Part shown: positions 15,568-22,269 of the stretch, piece after piece
Numbering within the stretch: the stretch's first letter is position 1
Layout: each line of letters begins with the position of its first letter
DNA from: an uncultured Collinsella sp.
GTDB taxonomy: Bacteria; Actinomycetota; Coriobacteriia; Coriobacteriales; Coriobacteriaceae
Reading direction: 5' to 3'
Length of the DNA stretch: 22,466 bases
Assembly (NCBI GenBank): GCA_902461085.1
Contig: CABPWH010000032.1
Location: 1 to 22,466 of the forward strand
The notes under the pieces: generated by a model
Database searches by the model: none
Seen by the model: the letters and a program-made list of their open reading frames with translations, nothing else
What the model was told of the DNA's origin: nothing
Program-made: the position numbers and the translations under genes

Positions 15568-16905
15568 ATGAACGAGATGTTTGCCATTAAATGTCAAAAC
15601 TGCGGCGGCCCTATGTACACACACCAAGCTAAGCGCAGCTTTGAGTGCGCTTATTGCGGTGCGGTCATTCCGTGGCAGGCGGACGCCGGAGAGCCCAAGA
15701 GCGCTTTGGGCATTCGCCATACGCCGTTGACGGTGGTGGATGGACTGCTCAAGCTCACGCATGTGTCGCAACTCGAGCGCCCGGAGGACCCGGACTGGTA
15801 TTTCTTCAATTCGCACTGGCGCAATCAGTCGGTCCTGGAACATCTGCTGTGGGAGGATCGCGGCACGGCGCAAGAGTTCCAAGAGGCTACGCATGTGAGC
15901 ATTCCTTGCCCCTTCTGCGGAGCGTCCTTTGAGGGCGAGTCAACGCAGCGTGTGTTTGAGTGCCCGTCCTGCGGCAACAAGATCGGCATTGCCGACCTGC
16001 TCAAGCCCGGTACCTTCAGCAAGCGTCTGACCATGGGCGTGGGTGCAGAGTATGTGCCGGAGCAGGGCATTCCCTGCGAAATCTCGCCGCAGCAGGCACG
16101 TGCCAACGCACTGCAGCTGGTGCGCCAGTACCCCGACGCCTTTGCCGGGCACGACGTGGAAGATGCGATCCAAAACGACATGATGCTCTTCTATTTCCCC
16201 ATGGCGCTGGCGGACCTGCGCATGATGGCGAGTTTCCCGGGCAAGGGCCTGAGCAAGGAAACCCTGGTGTACTACGAGGTGCTCGACTGGGCATACCCCA
16301 GGGCAAACTACCTGGACGTTCGCCTCATGGGCATTTTGGAGCCGTGGGACTTTGCCAAGGTCGGGCCGTTCGATCCCGCCATGCAGGAGGGCGACTTCCG
16401 CGTTGTCTCCGTCGATGCGTCTACCAAGGACCAGGTGGTCATTGATAAGCTGGCGCTCGACGTTGCGGGCAACGATGCCGAGGCTGTACTCGGGCTCAAT
16501 AAAAAGAGCATCCGCACGTGGGCATGCAAGGCCCGCAAGCACAAGGACGGCCTAGTTATGGTGCCGGTGTACTTTGTCGACCGTCCGGCAACGGACAGCC
16601 GCGACGGCGAGCAGGTGCGCATCGCCGTAAACGGCCAGACGGGTCGTGCGGCCGCGGTGGTGTTTAGCGACAAGCGCGAGACGCATATCGTGGCGCCGCT
16701 CAACCCGAGTCTGCATCTGTCCGGAGAAAGCACCGTGCACGCCACACCCGTCGAGGTCAAATATGTTAAATCGCCGTTCCTATACCAGATCGTGCGCCGT
16801 GGAGACGGCGAGCAGCCGCGTCAGGTGGCAGCCGCCGTCGAGGGTTCTTACCGAGAGGAAAAGCCCAAACGCAAGGGCTTGTTCGCTGCGATCTTTGGGA
16901 AGTAG
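15568..16905 (+). CDS. Double zinc-ribbon (TFIIB-type) protein of unknown function
   Basis: A 445-residue cytoplasmic protein with no membrane helix. It has two zinc ribbons: an N-terminal one (CQNCGG ... FECAYCG) and one in the middle (CPFCGA ... FECPSCG), each with two CxxC pairs. The part after the second ribbon (GIPCEISPQQARANAL ... MMLFYFPMALADLRM) follows the layout of uncharacterised TFIIB-type zinc-ribbon proteins of Firmicutes and Actinobacteria. The C-terminus is basic (REEKPKRKGLFAAIFGK). Zinc binding is well supported; the biochemical role is unknown. The ATG at 15568 is used because AAAGGAGGA (15552-15560) is 7 bases upstream. A CATACT hexamer at 15525-15530 may be its -10. No recognisable terminator follows before 17125. 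Confidence 0.8.
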   Translation: MNEMFAIKCQNCGGPMYTHQAKRSFECAYCGAVIPWQADAGEPKSALGIRHTPLTVVDGLLKLTHVSQLERPEDPDWYFFNSHWRNQSVLEHLLWEDRGTAQEFQEATHVSIPCPFCGASFEGESTQRVFECPSCGNKIGIADLLKPGTFSKRLTMGVGAEYVPEQGIPCEISPQQARANALQLVRQYPDAFAGHDVEDAIQNDMMLFYFPMALADLRMMASFPGKGLSKETLVYYEVLDWAYPRANYLDVRLMGILEPWDFAKVGPFDPAMQEGDFRVVSVDASTKDQVVIDKLALDVAGNDAEAVLGLNKKSIRTWACKARKHKDGLVMVPVYFVDRPATDSRDGEQVRIAVNGQTGRAAAVVFSDKRETHIVAPLNPSLHLSGESTVHATPVEVKYVKSPFLYQIVRRGDGEQPRQVAAAVEGSYREEKPKRKGLFAAIFGK

Positions 16906-17043
16906 GGGAGTAGCGCCGGTTGTTGCCGTAACGTGATGGCCGGGGGTGCGGGGCGGCTCTCAGGAGTGCGGGCTGCTGTCTGATTGTTTGAGGGTGCCAG
17001 ATGTAAATAAACAGTGGAGCGGCTGCAAAAGAGCTGCCTCACT

Positions 17044-17110
17044 GGGTAAAATCAGGTTGTGCCGCGGAACCCGCTCCTCAGCGCTTAAACTTCAGAGACG
17101 CGGGCAACGC
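17044..17110 (+). repeat. Inverted promoter/leader module, left copy
   Basis: Contains GGGTAAAATC (17044-17053), TGCCGCGGAACCCGC (17060-17074) and GCGGGCAACGC (17100-17110). The same three blocks, in the same order and 10/10, 14/15 and 11/11 identical, lie on the minus strand at 17291-17333 facing inward. TAAAAT (17047-17052) fits a -10, which would put the RNA start right at TGCCGCGG. The left copy has 25 bases between the last two blocks; the right copy has 2. Confidence 0.85.
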
Positions 17111-17149
17111 AGGTATTATCGTCTAGGGCCGGCTGCAACCGGCCCTTTT
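17059..17149 (+). ncRNA. Candidate ~90-nt small RNA ending at an intrinsic terminator
   Basis: The stretch from the TAAAAT -10 (17047-17052) to the terminator at 17125-17149 has no ORF with a ribosome binding site. It carries promoter-like sequence, GC-rich self-complementary blocks and a terminator, the minimal layout of a small RNA. It is transcribed toward the 30-residue minus-strand ORF at 17172-17264 and would be antisense to the 3' untranslated region of that message. It could be a type I antitoxin RNA. Expression is not shown by the sequence. Confidence 0.4.
17125..17149 (+). terminator. Intrinsic terminator with no protein gene directly upstream
   Basis: GGGCCGG (17126-17132), loop CTGCAA, CCGGCCC (17139-17145), then TTTT. 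It is directional: no T-run exists for the minus strand. It is 220 bases after the zinc-ribbon gene, so it either ends that transcript or the small RNA candidate starting near 17059. Confidence 0.85.
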
Positions 17150-17171
17150 CTATGACTCCCTTCGCTATCCG

Positions 17172-17264
17172 TTACTGCTTATATTCCCGCCAGATCGCGT
17201 AGAGGTTCCGGGCAATGCCGGTCGCGTACATCGAGAGGCGCAGGATTTCAAGAAACAAGTTCAT
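17172..17264 (-). CDS. 30-residue amphipathic small protein, possible type I toxin
   Basis: A short ORF with a good ribosome site: GGGGTGA (17270-17276 on the minus strand) ends 5 bases before the ATG. The peptide begins MNLFLEILRLSMYATG, continues with IARNLYAIW and ends REYKQ. It is Leu/Ile/Tyr-rich with isolated charges and a basic end, similar in style and length to membrane-active type I toxins such as TisB (29 residues, also MNL-). A TAAAAT -10 at 17325-17330 would give a 54-base leader that starts with the repeated TGCCGCGGAATCCGC block. A convergent small-RNA-like unit with its own terminator lies just past the stop. Toxicity is an inference; it could be another small membrane peptide or chance coding in a repeat element. 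Confidence 0.5.
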   Translation of the reverse strand: MNLFLEILRLSMYATGIARNLYAIWREYKQ

Positions 17265-17290
17265 AGGCTTCACCCCAATCGGAGATCGGA

Positions 17291-17333
17291 GCGTTGCCCG
17301 CAGGCGGATTCCGCGGCAGACAAGATTTTACCC
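17291..17333 (-). repeat. Inverted promoter/leader module, right copy
   Basis: Minus-strand copy of the module at 17044-17110: GGGTAAAATC (17324-17333), TGCCGCGGAATCCGC (17304-17318) and GCGGGCAACGC (17291-17301). It precedes the 30-residue ORF. In a message running leftward, this leader would be complementary to the reverse complement of the left module in its 3' region, allowing the two ends to pair. Confidence 0.85.
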
Positions 17334-17543
17334 TATACGCCGCAGCGGGGGATATCTGACCCCAGTGTTAGAGTGGTGTCCATCTGCATGGATGACCGGG
17401 CATGATCGCGACATGTCCTGGAGTTGAAATGCCGCTGGGGATACGAGGGGGAGCCGGGGTCGGATGTTGGGGCTCAACGAAGCAAGTGGCGCTTCTGTCT
17501 TTTTGGGATCGGGGATGCGAATCAGCCTGCAGCAATGGGCCCA

Positions 17544-17578
17544 GCTCGATTCGGGGCGCAGTGAGTCCCGAATCGAGC
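17544..17578. repeat. 12-bp perfect inverted repeat, 11-nt loop
   Basis: GCTCGATTCGGG (17544-17555) and CCCGAATCGAGC (17567-17578) are exact reverse complements. No T-run follows on either strand. It lies in the gap 17334-17629, where no gene is supported, and just downstream of the minus-strand HTH gene, where it could stabilise the transcript 3' end or act as a protein site. Confidence 0.75.
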
Positions 17579-17629
17579 GTTCCTGGCTGCCATGCATGTC
17601 AGGTGATGAAAGCCCACAGCGGCATCGCC

Positions 17630-17956
17630 TTACACGGCAACGGGGGCCTCTTTGGGGCGTCCCACCCTTGGTGCATCGGCGAGTCGTGCCTCGATGGAGG
17701 CTTTGGACATCATGCGCTTGGTGCCATCCTTCCATGAATCCAGCAGTCCTGCATTTAGCAGTTGTGACACCCGTGCTGAGCTAACACCGAGCATACGCGC
17801 GGCATCCACTGCGGTGACGGCGGGAATGTCGCCGAGTTCGCGGTTGACGGCTACAGCGATAATCTTGCCGCCGTGTCGCGGCTCATGTCCGAAGTCTGGC
17901 ACGGGAAGTTCAATGCCGTCCGAATCAAAGAACTCGAATTCCCATACGTAAACCAG
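17630..17956 (-). CDS. Small helix-turn-helix DNA-binding protein (excisionase/antitoxin-like), apparent CTG start
   Basis: A 108-residue protein. The C-terminal half is a MerR/excisionase-like HTH (TAVDAARMLGVSSARVSQLL, followed by NAGLLDSW and KRMMSKASIEARL) and ends in GRPKEAPVAV. The first standard start is a GTG at 17902 with no ribosome site. The frame stays open back to a TAG that overlaps a strong AGAGGAGGT (17962-17970); the codon 5 bases after that site is CTG (17954-17956). From there the protein begins VYVWEFEFFDSDGIELPVPD, which reads as genuine coding sequence. CTG initiation, or a former ATG mutated to CTG, is therefore preferred. It may be a transcriptional regulator or the antitoxin of an unseen partner. 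TATTAT (minus strand, 17979-17984) may be its -10. Confidence 0.7.
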   Translation of the reverse strand: MVYVWEFEFFDSDGIELPVPDFGHEPRHGGKIIAVAVNRELGDIPAVTAVDAARMLGVSSARVSQLLNAGLLDSWKDGTKRMMSKASIEARLADAPRVGRPKEAPVAV

Positions 17957-17961
17957 GTAAG

Positions 17962-17970
17962 ACCTCCTCT
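17962..17970 (-). promoter_or_regulatory. Strong Shine-Dalgarno that sets a CTG start
   Basis: AGAGGAGGT on the minus strand, with 5 bases to an in-frame CTG at 17956. No ATG, GTG or TTG lies at a usable distance, so this site is the main evidence for the non-canonical start of the HTH gene. Confidence 0.75.
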
Positions 17971-18156
17971 AATGGCGAATAATACGAGGCGTGCTCCTAG
18001 AATATTCCGGTCGCATCGATGCAGTTGAGCATACCTATCTTAAAGCCTCGCGCGGACACGAATTGCTGTGCTGTCTGACATCATCGCATGGGGCCTTGCG
18101 GTGGTTAAAATGTGACCATAGAGACAGTTTTAGCGAACCCCACGGGAGTGACGCGT

Positions 18157-18426
18157 ATGGACAACAACACGCTGCTATTCCAGGACAAAGGTTCGGGTAG
18201 CTTTAAAGACGTTAAGATCTACCCCAATCGTATCGAGGTGCTCAAGAAGGGCACTTTTGGCGGCAAGCACACCGAGATTGTTTATCTTAAGGACATTACG
18301 GGCGTCAATAGAATCAAAGGCCGCGATGTTTTTCTGCGCAATCGTCTGTTGACCGCTTGCGTCTTTAGCCTGAACAGCCGTGCGAAGGCCCAGGAGTTTG
18401 TTAACGCGCTGAACATGGTGATGTAG
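18157..18426 (+). CDS. Small PH-like (bacterial pleckstrin homology) domain protein
   Basis: An 89-residue protein that is a single domain with an alternating beta pattern: KDVKIYPNRIEVLKKGTFGG, then TEIVYLKDITGVNRIKG, then VFSLNSRAKAQEFVNALNMV as the closing helix. This is the pattern of bacterial PH-like domains (strand-rich core with a 'dItgV' motif and C-terminal helix). Such domains bind partners or membranes; no ligand can be named. The ATG at 18157 follows GGGAG (18144-18148); a GTG at 18112 would lie right at the -10-like TAAAAT (18106-18111). It is transcribed divergently from the HTH gene and convergently with the phospholipase gene. Confidence 0.75.
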   Translation: MDNNTLLFQDKGSGSFKDVKIYPNRIEVLKKGTFGGKHTEIVYLKDITGVNRIKGRDVFLRNRLLTACVFSLNSRAKAQEFVNALNMVM

Positions 18427-18451
18427 CCGATAGCGGCGTTCGGGCCAAGGT

Positions 18452-18488
18452 AAAAACCGGGGGCACAGAACGGTGTTCTGCGCCCCCG
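18452..18488 (-). terminator. Strong intrinsic terminator of the phospholipase C-type gene
   Basis: A 7-bp stem CGGGGGC / GCCCCCG (18458-18464 with 18482-18488), one A/C mismatch, then 6 bp CAGAAC / GTTCTG with a GGT loop. On the minus strand it is followed by GGTTTTTA. It also lies 26 bases after the PH-like gene on the other strand and may stop both. Confidence 0.9.
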
Positions 18489-18520
18489 ATTGAGTCGATG
18501 TGTCTAAAAGGCCGGCTTGC

Positions 18521-21016
18521 CTATTCGACAACGTCCTCGTTGTTTTCACTGTCACTGGCAAGCATCGCCGCGCCGGCGACCGTTGTCGCCACGGCGGCGG
18601 CAGCGAGCCCGGCGGCAACGCCAGAGCTGTCGCCCGTGTCGGCGAGCTTTCCGCCCGAGCCCTTGCCCTTGTTGCCCTTACCGTTCTTATCAGCGCTGCC
18701 TGCGTTGGAACCCGTGCCGCTGCCGGTGCCGGCAGCACTGTCCGAGGCCGCTACGGTAAAGCTTGCGGCTCCGTCGCTGGCGAGCGTGTAGTTCTGCGCC
18801 GCGTTGCCCAAGAGACCGTTCACGCGCACCCAGTACGTTCCTGCGGCAAATGTTTCGCCCTCGGCCATTGCTGTGCCCGGAGCGCCGTTCGCGTCGTGCA
18901 CAAACTCGAGCTGGGCCGTGCAGGCATCGGTTTCGAGCTTGCCCTCGAGTGATGCCGCAATCTTGGCGCGCACGTCTTCGCCGGCCTTAAGGCCTTCGAG
19001 TCCCTCAAAATGGGGCGTCAGCGCGCGTGGATCGATATCGATGGGTACGGAGCCCTGCAGCCCCGTAACGGTCTCGTTGCCCAGGGCGTCGACATCCACG
19101 TATTCAATGGCAAACGCATGGCCCGAAGCTGTCGCGTTGAGCGCGTTGCTGCTGTTAACGAGGCGGAAACGGCCCTCGCCAACGGTCTTGCCATCCTGGA
19201 ATGAGGCATCGCTCAGCGAGTCGCCGTACGTCATGCGCATGCGGGTCGGGAGATAGTACGGGAGATAGTACGAAGCCGTCTGCTTGTGCTCCGTATCGTA
19301 ATTGCGCTGATAGATGCTCCGGGCCAGCGCCGCATCAACAAAGTCGGATGCGATGATGCCAATGTGCTTGAGGTAATCTGACTTTGTATCCTCAATGCCG
19401 CTGGGATTGATGTACGGGCTCTTATACAGATGCTCGTTGACTACTCGTGCCGAGGTAAAAGGATTGCCTCCGTGCGACAAGCCCGTGCAGCTGGTGTAGT
19501 TGATAGACCAGCAACGCTCCAGGACTTTCTCCTTGGCCCCGTTATCGTCCTCGACATCTACCTCGTTGCGCGTGCGCCCGGACGTTTCCTTCAGCGCATT
19601 ATCGACCCAGCTGAGCTTGTCGGTTCCCGTGAGTTTGTACTTGTCCTGGGCGTATACCTTGGTGCAATAGGGCTCTTTGTCGCCTGTTTCCCCCGCGGCT
19701 TCAAAGCCCCGCGCGTCTTGGACGAGACACATGGAACTGCTGTCGGTGTGCGCTGCGATTTTGTTATCCCATTCGGTGAGGTCGAGTCCCCACGTGTGGC
19801 CGCTTACGCTGTCGCCGTCGAGTCCAAATCGACGTAGCAGGACGATCTTTCCGCGCACCTCGCCCAGTGTGGGAACGCGGCTCGACGTATAGAACAGTTT
19901 GGGGTTGTCGTCCAAAACCTTGGCGAAAGCCGTCGTAACACTTTCGTCGGTAGCCTCGTCGTTGCCTCGTGATACAAGCATGATGAGCGCTTCTGTCGGG
20001 TTTTCGTTCAAAAACGTTTTGAAGTAGCCTATGACATCGGAAAGATGCAAAAAGTACGCGTCTTTTTTGAGCAGGTAGTACATCCCATGGTCGATGCCAG
20101 GGTTGTCGCCCTTTCCGAGCCGGATATCAAAATAGCGAATGCCTTCGAGCAACTGCGTGGGAATGTAATCCTGCTGGCATTTTACTTGCGAGGATTGGGG
20201 CTCAGTGTCGTTGTCCACGCTGCAGGTGCCCGAATCGTGCGTGCCCGGGATGCTCAGCTCGTCGAGGAACTTGTTGTCCTCGACGTATTTCATCCAACAT
20301 GGTCCGTCGACGTAGCTGCTGTACGTAATCCAGTCGAGGCTGCTAACCGTGGCATCGTTCTTTTTCATGTCGTAACCGATAAGTTCGAGCTCCCACGGAA
20401 TGCTCTTACTCTTACTCTTATGACAGATCTTATTGTTGTCCTGGTCTTCGCCGTTCGATTCTATTGCCAGGTACTTAATGTCTTTTTTCTCGGTTTCTTT
20501 CTCGACCGTGCGGTCTCGGATGATATAGGTTCCGTTTGATTGACGCTCGAACGCAAAAGAGCGGCTGGGCTTGCCGTCATGCTCGCCACTCCATACGTGG
20601 ATGACCTTTCCGTCTTTGTCCGAGTCGCCATCGACCGACCAAATGCTGTAGCCCGTCTTTTTATGCTCTTCGAAATTGAGCAAGGTGCGGATAGCATACC
20701 AGTTTGTATCGTCATTCTTGGTCGTTACGTTCTCAAGGATGAGCTTGCTGGATGTGCCGTCATTAAACAGATGGCAGACGTTGCCGATGACGTTGCCGTC
20801 TTCGTTAACGCTTGCGGTACGAAAATAGCCCGCGGGGCGAAGGCGAATGACGAAATTGTCGAGGCTGACCGACGCTGTGGCAGCGTCGTCTGCAAATGCC
20901 GCTCGTGGGCCAATGCCCAATGCCGCGGTTTCGGGCAGGCTTGCAAGTGGCGACAACGCCGCGAGTCCAAGGCCCAACGTAAATGCTCGGCGGCTGATGG
21001 CGTGGTGTTCGGTCAT
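18521..21016 (-). CDS. Tat-exported, sortase-anchored PI-PLC-type phospholipase with lectin-like domain
   Basis: An 831-residue surface protein. The N-terminus has a twin-arginine signal (SRRAFTLGLGLAAL, cleavage likely after AFA near 42). Residues about 48-215 resemble a ricin-type beta-trefoil (YSIWSVDGDSDKDGKVIHVW; GTYIIRDR). Residues about 250-600 form a PI-PLC X-type barrel with H260/D261 in IPGTHDS, D297/R299 in GIRYFDIRL and H310 in IDHG. The spacing H260-H310 equals the H32-H82 spacing of Bacillus cereus PI-PLC, so it is probably active. An Ig-like region follows (about 670-758), then a Ser/Gly/Lys spacer, LADTG (791-795), a hydrophobic helix and an acidic tail (ASDSENNEDVVE). The likely substrates are phosphatidylinositol or GPI-type lipids of the host, an inference. 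The start has GGAG 6 bases upstream; TATAGT (minus, 21060-21065) may be the -10. Confidence 0.9.
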   Translation of the reverse strand: MTEHHAISRRAFTLGLGLAALSPLASLPETAALGIGPRAAFADDAATASVSLDNFVIRLRPAGYFRTASVNEDGNVIGNVCHLFNDGTSSKLILENVTTKNDDTNWYAIRTLLNFEEHKKTGYSIWSVDGDSDKDGKVIHVWSGEHDGKPSRSFAFERQSNGTYIIRDRTVEKETEKKDIKYLAIESNGEDQDNNKICHKSKSKSIPWELELIGYDMKKNDATVSSLDWITYSSYVDGPCWMKYVEDNKFLDELSIPGTHDSGTCSVDNDTEPQSSQVKCQQDYIPTQLLEGIRYFDIRLGKGDNPGIDHGMYYLLKKDAYFLHLSDVIGYFKTFLNENPTEALIMLVSRGNDEATDESVTTAFAKVLDDNPKLFYTSSRVPTLGEVRGKIVLLRRFGLDGDSVSGHTWGLDLTEWDNKIAAHTDSSSMCLVQDARGFEAAGETGDKEPYCTKVYAQDKYKLTGTDKLSWVDNALKETSGRTRNEVDVEDDNGAKEKVLERCWSINYTSCTGLSHGGNPFTSARVVNEHLYKSPYINPSGIEDTKSDYLKHIGIIASDFVDAALARSIYQRNYDTEHKQTASYYLPYYLPTRMRMTYGDSLSDASFQDGKTVGEGRFRLVNSSNALNATASGHAFAIEYVDVDALGNETVTGLQGSVPIDIDPRALTPHFEGLEGLKAGEDVRAKIAASLEGKLETDACTAQLEFVHDANGAPGTAMAEGETFAAGTYWVRVNGLLGNAAQNYTLASDGAASFTVAASDSAAGTGSGTGSNAGSADKNGKGNKGKGSGGKLADTGDSSGVAAGLAAAAVATTVAGAAMLASDSENNEDVVE

Positions 21017-21214
21017 AACTTCTCCATTCGTAGAGTGCGGTTATGCGATAGTTTTGGTCACTATACTGCTCAGATGTTTAAAGATGCTGGTTTAATTGTC
21101 TGCGCGGCGCAATAAATCGGCGGGCGGACGTGTTGGGGTGTTTGTCGTTTTCGTACTGTTGCTACATTTGGAGCGGTTCCGGCGTCCGGCATCCTCGCGT
21201 TCGTCGGCTACAGG

Positions 21215-21250
21215 CATAAGAAAGGGAGGGTCGGTTTACCGGCCCTCCCT
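21215..21250 (-). terminator. Intrinsic terminator of the lipoprotein gene
   Basis: GGGAGGGTCGG (21224-21234) pairs with CCGGCCCTCCC (21239-21249) around a TTTA loop, 11 bp with one G-T. On the minus strand it is followed by TTTCTTAT. It is 72 bases after the lipoprotein stop. Confidence 0.88.
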
Positions 21251-21321
21251 GGGTACGAAGCGCTGGGGTACCGTCGCTTGTTTGCACTGCGACCGTGTTT
21301 CCCGTTGCGCTCGCCAGTCGC

Positions 21322-21915
21322 TTAGCGCTTGATCTCGATATCGTCGAGCTTGACGTCCATGGCCTCGGTCTTGGCCTCGGCGATGTCGTCGGCAAATTCC
21401 AGAGACTTCATCATGGTCTCGACGGCGTCCTTGTGCTCCTCGACGTTGTCGATACGCACATACACACTGCCGCCGTCAACGTCGGTGAAGTATTCGGTCG
21501 TTACGCCGCCCGAGTGTGTATAGGAAGCGTTGCGCCAAGTCTTGCCGTTGTACTTGACGGGGTCATTCTCGGTCCACTCAAAGCTGGCATTCCACTTTGC
21601 CTCGTAGTCGAACAGCTCGTCGGCGTTCTTGTCAGGATCGAAGACGGGGATGAAGCGATCGCTGGCGTGCTCGCTCTCGGTGAACTTAAACTGGGCCCTG
21701 TCGGCGGTGTCGCCTGCGACGTCGGTGATCTCGACGCCCTCGGGGACCTCGACCTTAAACCAAATGAAGTCGGTCCTCATATCCACGGCTGGCTTTTCCG
21801 CTCCACCGCCACCACTGCTGCCGGTAGCGCCGCCGCTGCCACCGCAGCCCACCAGGGCAACTGCGGCAAAGAGGCTTATGCAGAGGGTGAGAATCGCAAA
21901 GGCCTTCTTTTTCAT
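21322..21915 (-). CDS. Small secreted lipoprotein of unknown function
   Basis: A 197-residue protein with a clear lipoprotein signal: KKK, a hydrophobic core (AFAILTLCISLFAAVAL) and the lipobox LVGC with C24 as the lipidated residue. A Gly/Ser linker follows (GGSGGATGSSGGGG). The mature domain (about 45-180) is rich in acidic and aromatic residues, with FIWFKVEVPEGVEITDV at its start and SVYVRIDNVEEHKDAVETMM near its end. This is similar in style to DcrB/PsbP-like single-domain lipoproteins, but no family is claimed. The ATG follows GAGGAGG on the minus strand. TACAGT (minus, 21963-21968) is a -10 candidate, and a TGGNCCA-type repeat (21988-22006) covers its -35 position. Confidence 0.85.
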   Translation of the reverse strand: MKKKAFAILTLCISLFAAVALVGCGGSGGATGSSGGGGAEKPAVDMRTDFIWFKVEVPEGVEITDVAGDTADRAQFKFTESEHASDRFIPVFDPDKNADELFDYEAKWNASFEWTENDPVKYNGKTWRNASYTHSGGVTTEYFTDVDGGSVYVRIDNVEEHKDAVETMMKSLEFADDIAEAKTEAMDVKLDDIEIKR

Positions 21916-21962
21916 GGTCGTGTCCTCCTCGATCTGTAACCGCCCACGGATTACCTGCCTTT

Positions 21963-22006
21963 ACTGTACGCGTGGACGGCTCGCTCGGGTGGGCCATGTG
22001 TCCCAT
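21963..22006 (-). promoter_or_regulatory. Lipoprotein promoter region overlapped by a repeated 19-nt motif
   Basis: TACAGT (21963-21968, minus) would have its -35 near 21986-21991, which is the edge of GGTGGGCCATGTGTCCCAT (21988-22006). The same 19 bases recur exactly at 22196-22214. The placement over the -35 suits a regulator binding site. Confidence 0.4.
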
Positions 22007-22052
22007 TCTGGGGGCTGGAATTGCGCCGACAAGTGGCAATATGTGCGGTCGC

Positions 22053-22087
22053 AAAAGAGGGGAGGGCCGATGCTGTCGGCCCTCCCC
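22053..22087 (-). terminator. Strong minus-strand terminator without a recognised gene
   Basis: GGGGAGGGCCGA (22059-22070) and TCGGCCCTCCCC (22076-22087) are perfect reverse complements around a 5-base loop. On the minus strand it is followed by TCTTTTGC. No minus-strand protein gene ends here; a short RNA starting near the TATAAA at 22153-22158 (minus) is possible. The stem resembles that of the terminator at 21215-21250. Confidence 0.85.
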
Positions 22088-22195
22088 GGGGTGAGGTGCC
22101 CGTTGATTTAATGGGGCGCGCGTGCGTGGGCGTTGCCCCAACAGGTTCCTTGTTTATAGATATGCCTCAGTTTTTGACGTCCGGAAGTCTCGAAA

Positions 22196-22214
22196 GGTGG
22201 GCCATGTGTCCCAT
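22196..22214. repeat. Second exact copy of the 19-nt TGGNCCA-type motif
   Basis: GGTGGGCCATGTGTCCCAT, identical to 21988-22006 and in the same orientation, 208 bases apart. It lies about 75 bases upstream of the probable cyclodeaminase promoter. Confidence 0.8.
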
Positions 22215-22269
22215 GTTTGCGGTGCCGACGCCTATCGTTCGTCATAGAAATCCGCGATGGCCAGGTGCG

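Noticed and set aside
16906..17160. tRNA, riboswitch or 6S RNA in the stretch before the terminator at 17125
   Set aside because: No cloverleaf or T-loop sequence, and no known riboswitch consensus such as a B12 box; only the small RNA candidate remains.
17402..17737. A 111-codon plus-strand frame in the gene-poor region
   Set aside because: No ribosome site, no domain pattern, and it overlaps the end of the better supported HTH gene and the palindrome at 17544-17578.
17991..18200. A 69-codon plus-strand frame before the PH-like gene
   Set aside because: No Shine-Dalgarno, it runs through the likely promoter of the PH-like gene and overlaps its start in another frame.
21295..21939. A 214-codon plus-strand frame opposite the lipoprotein
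   Set aside because: The minus strand has a proper lipoprotein signal, ribosome site and terminator; the plus-strand frame is its shadow.
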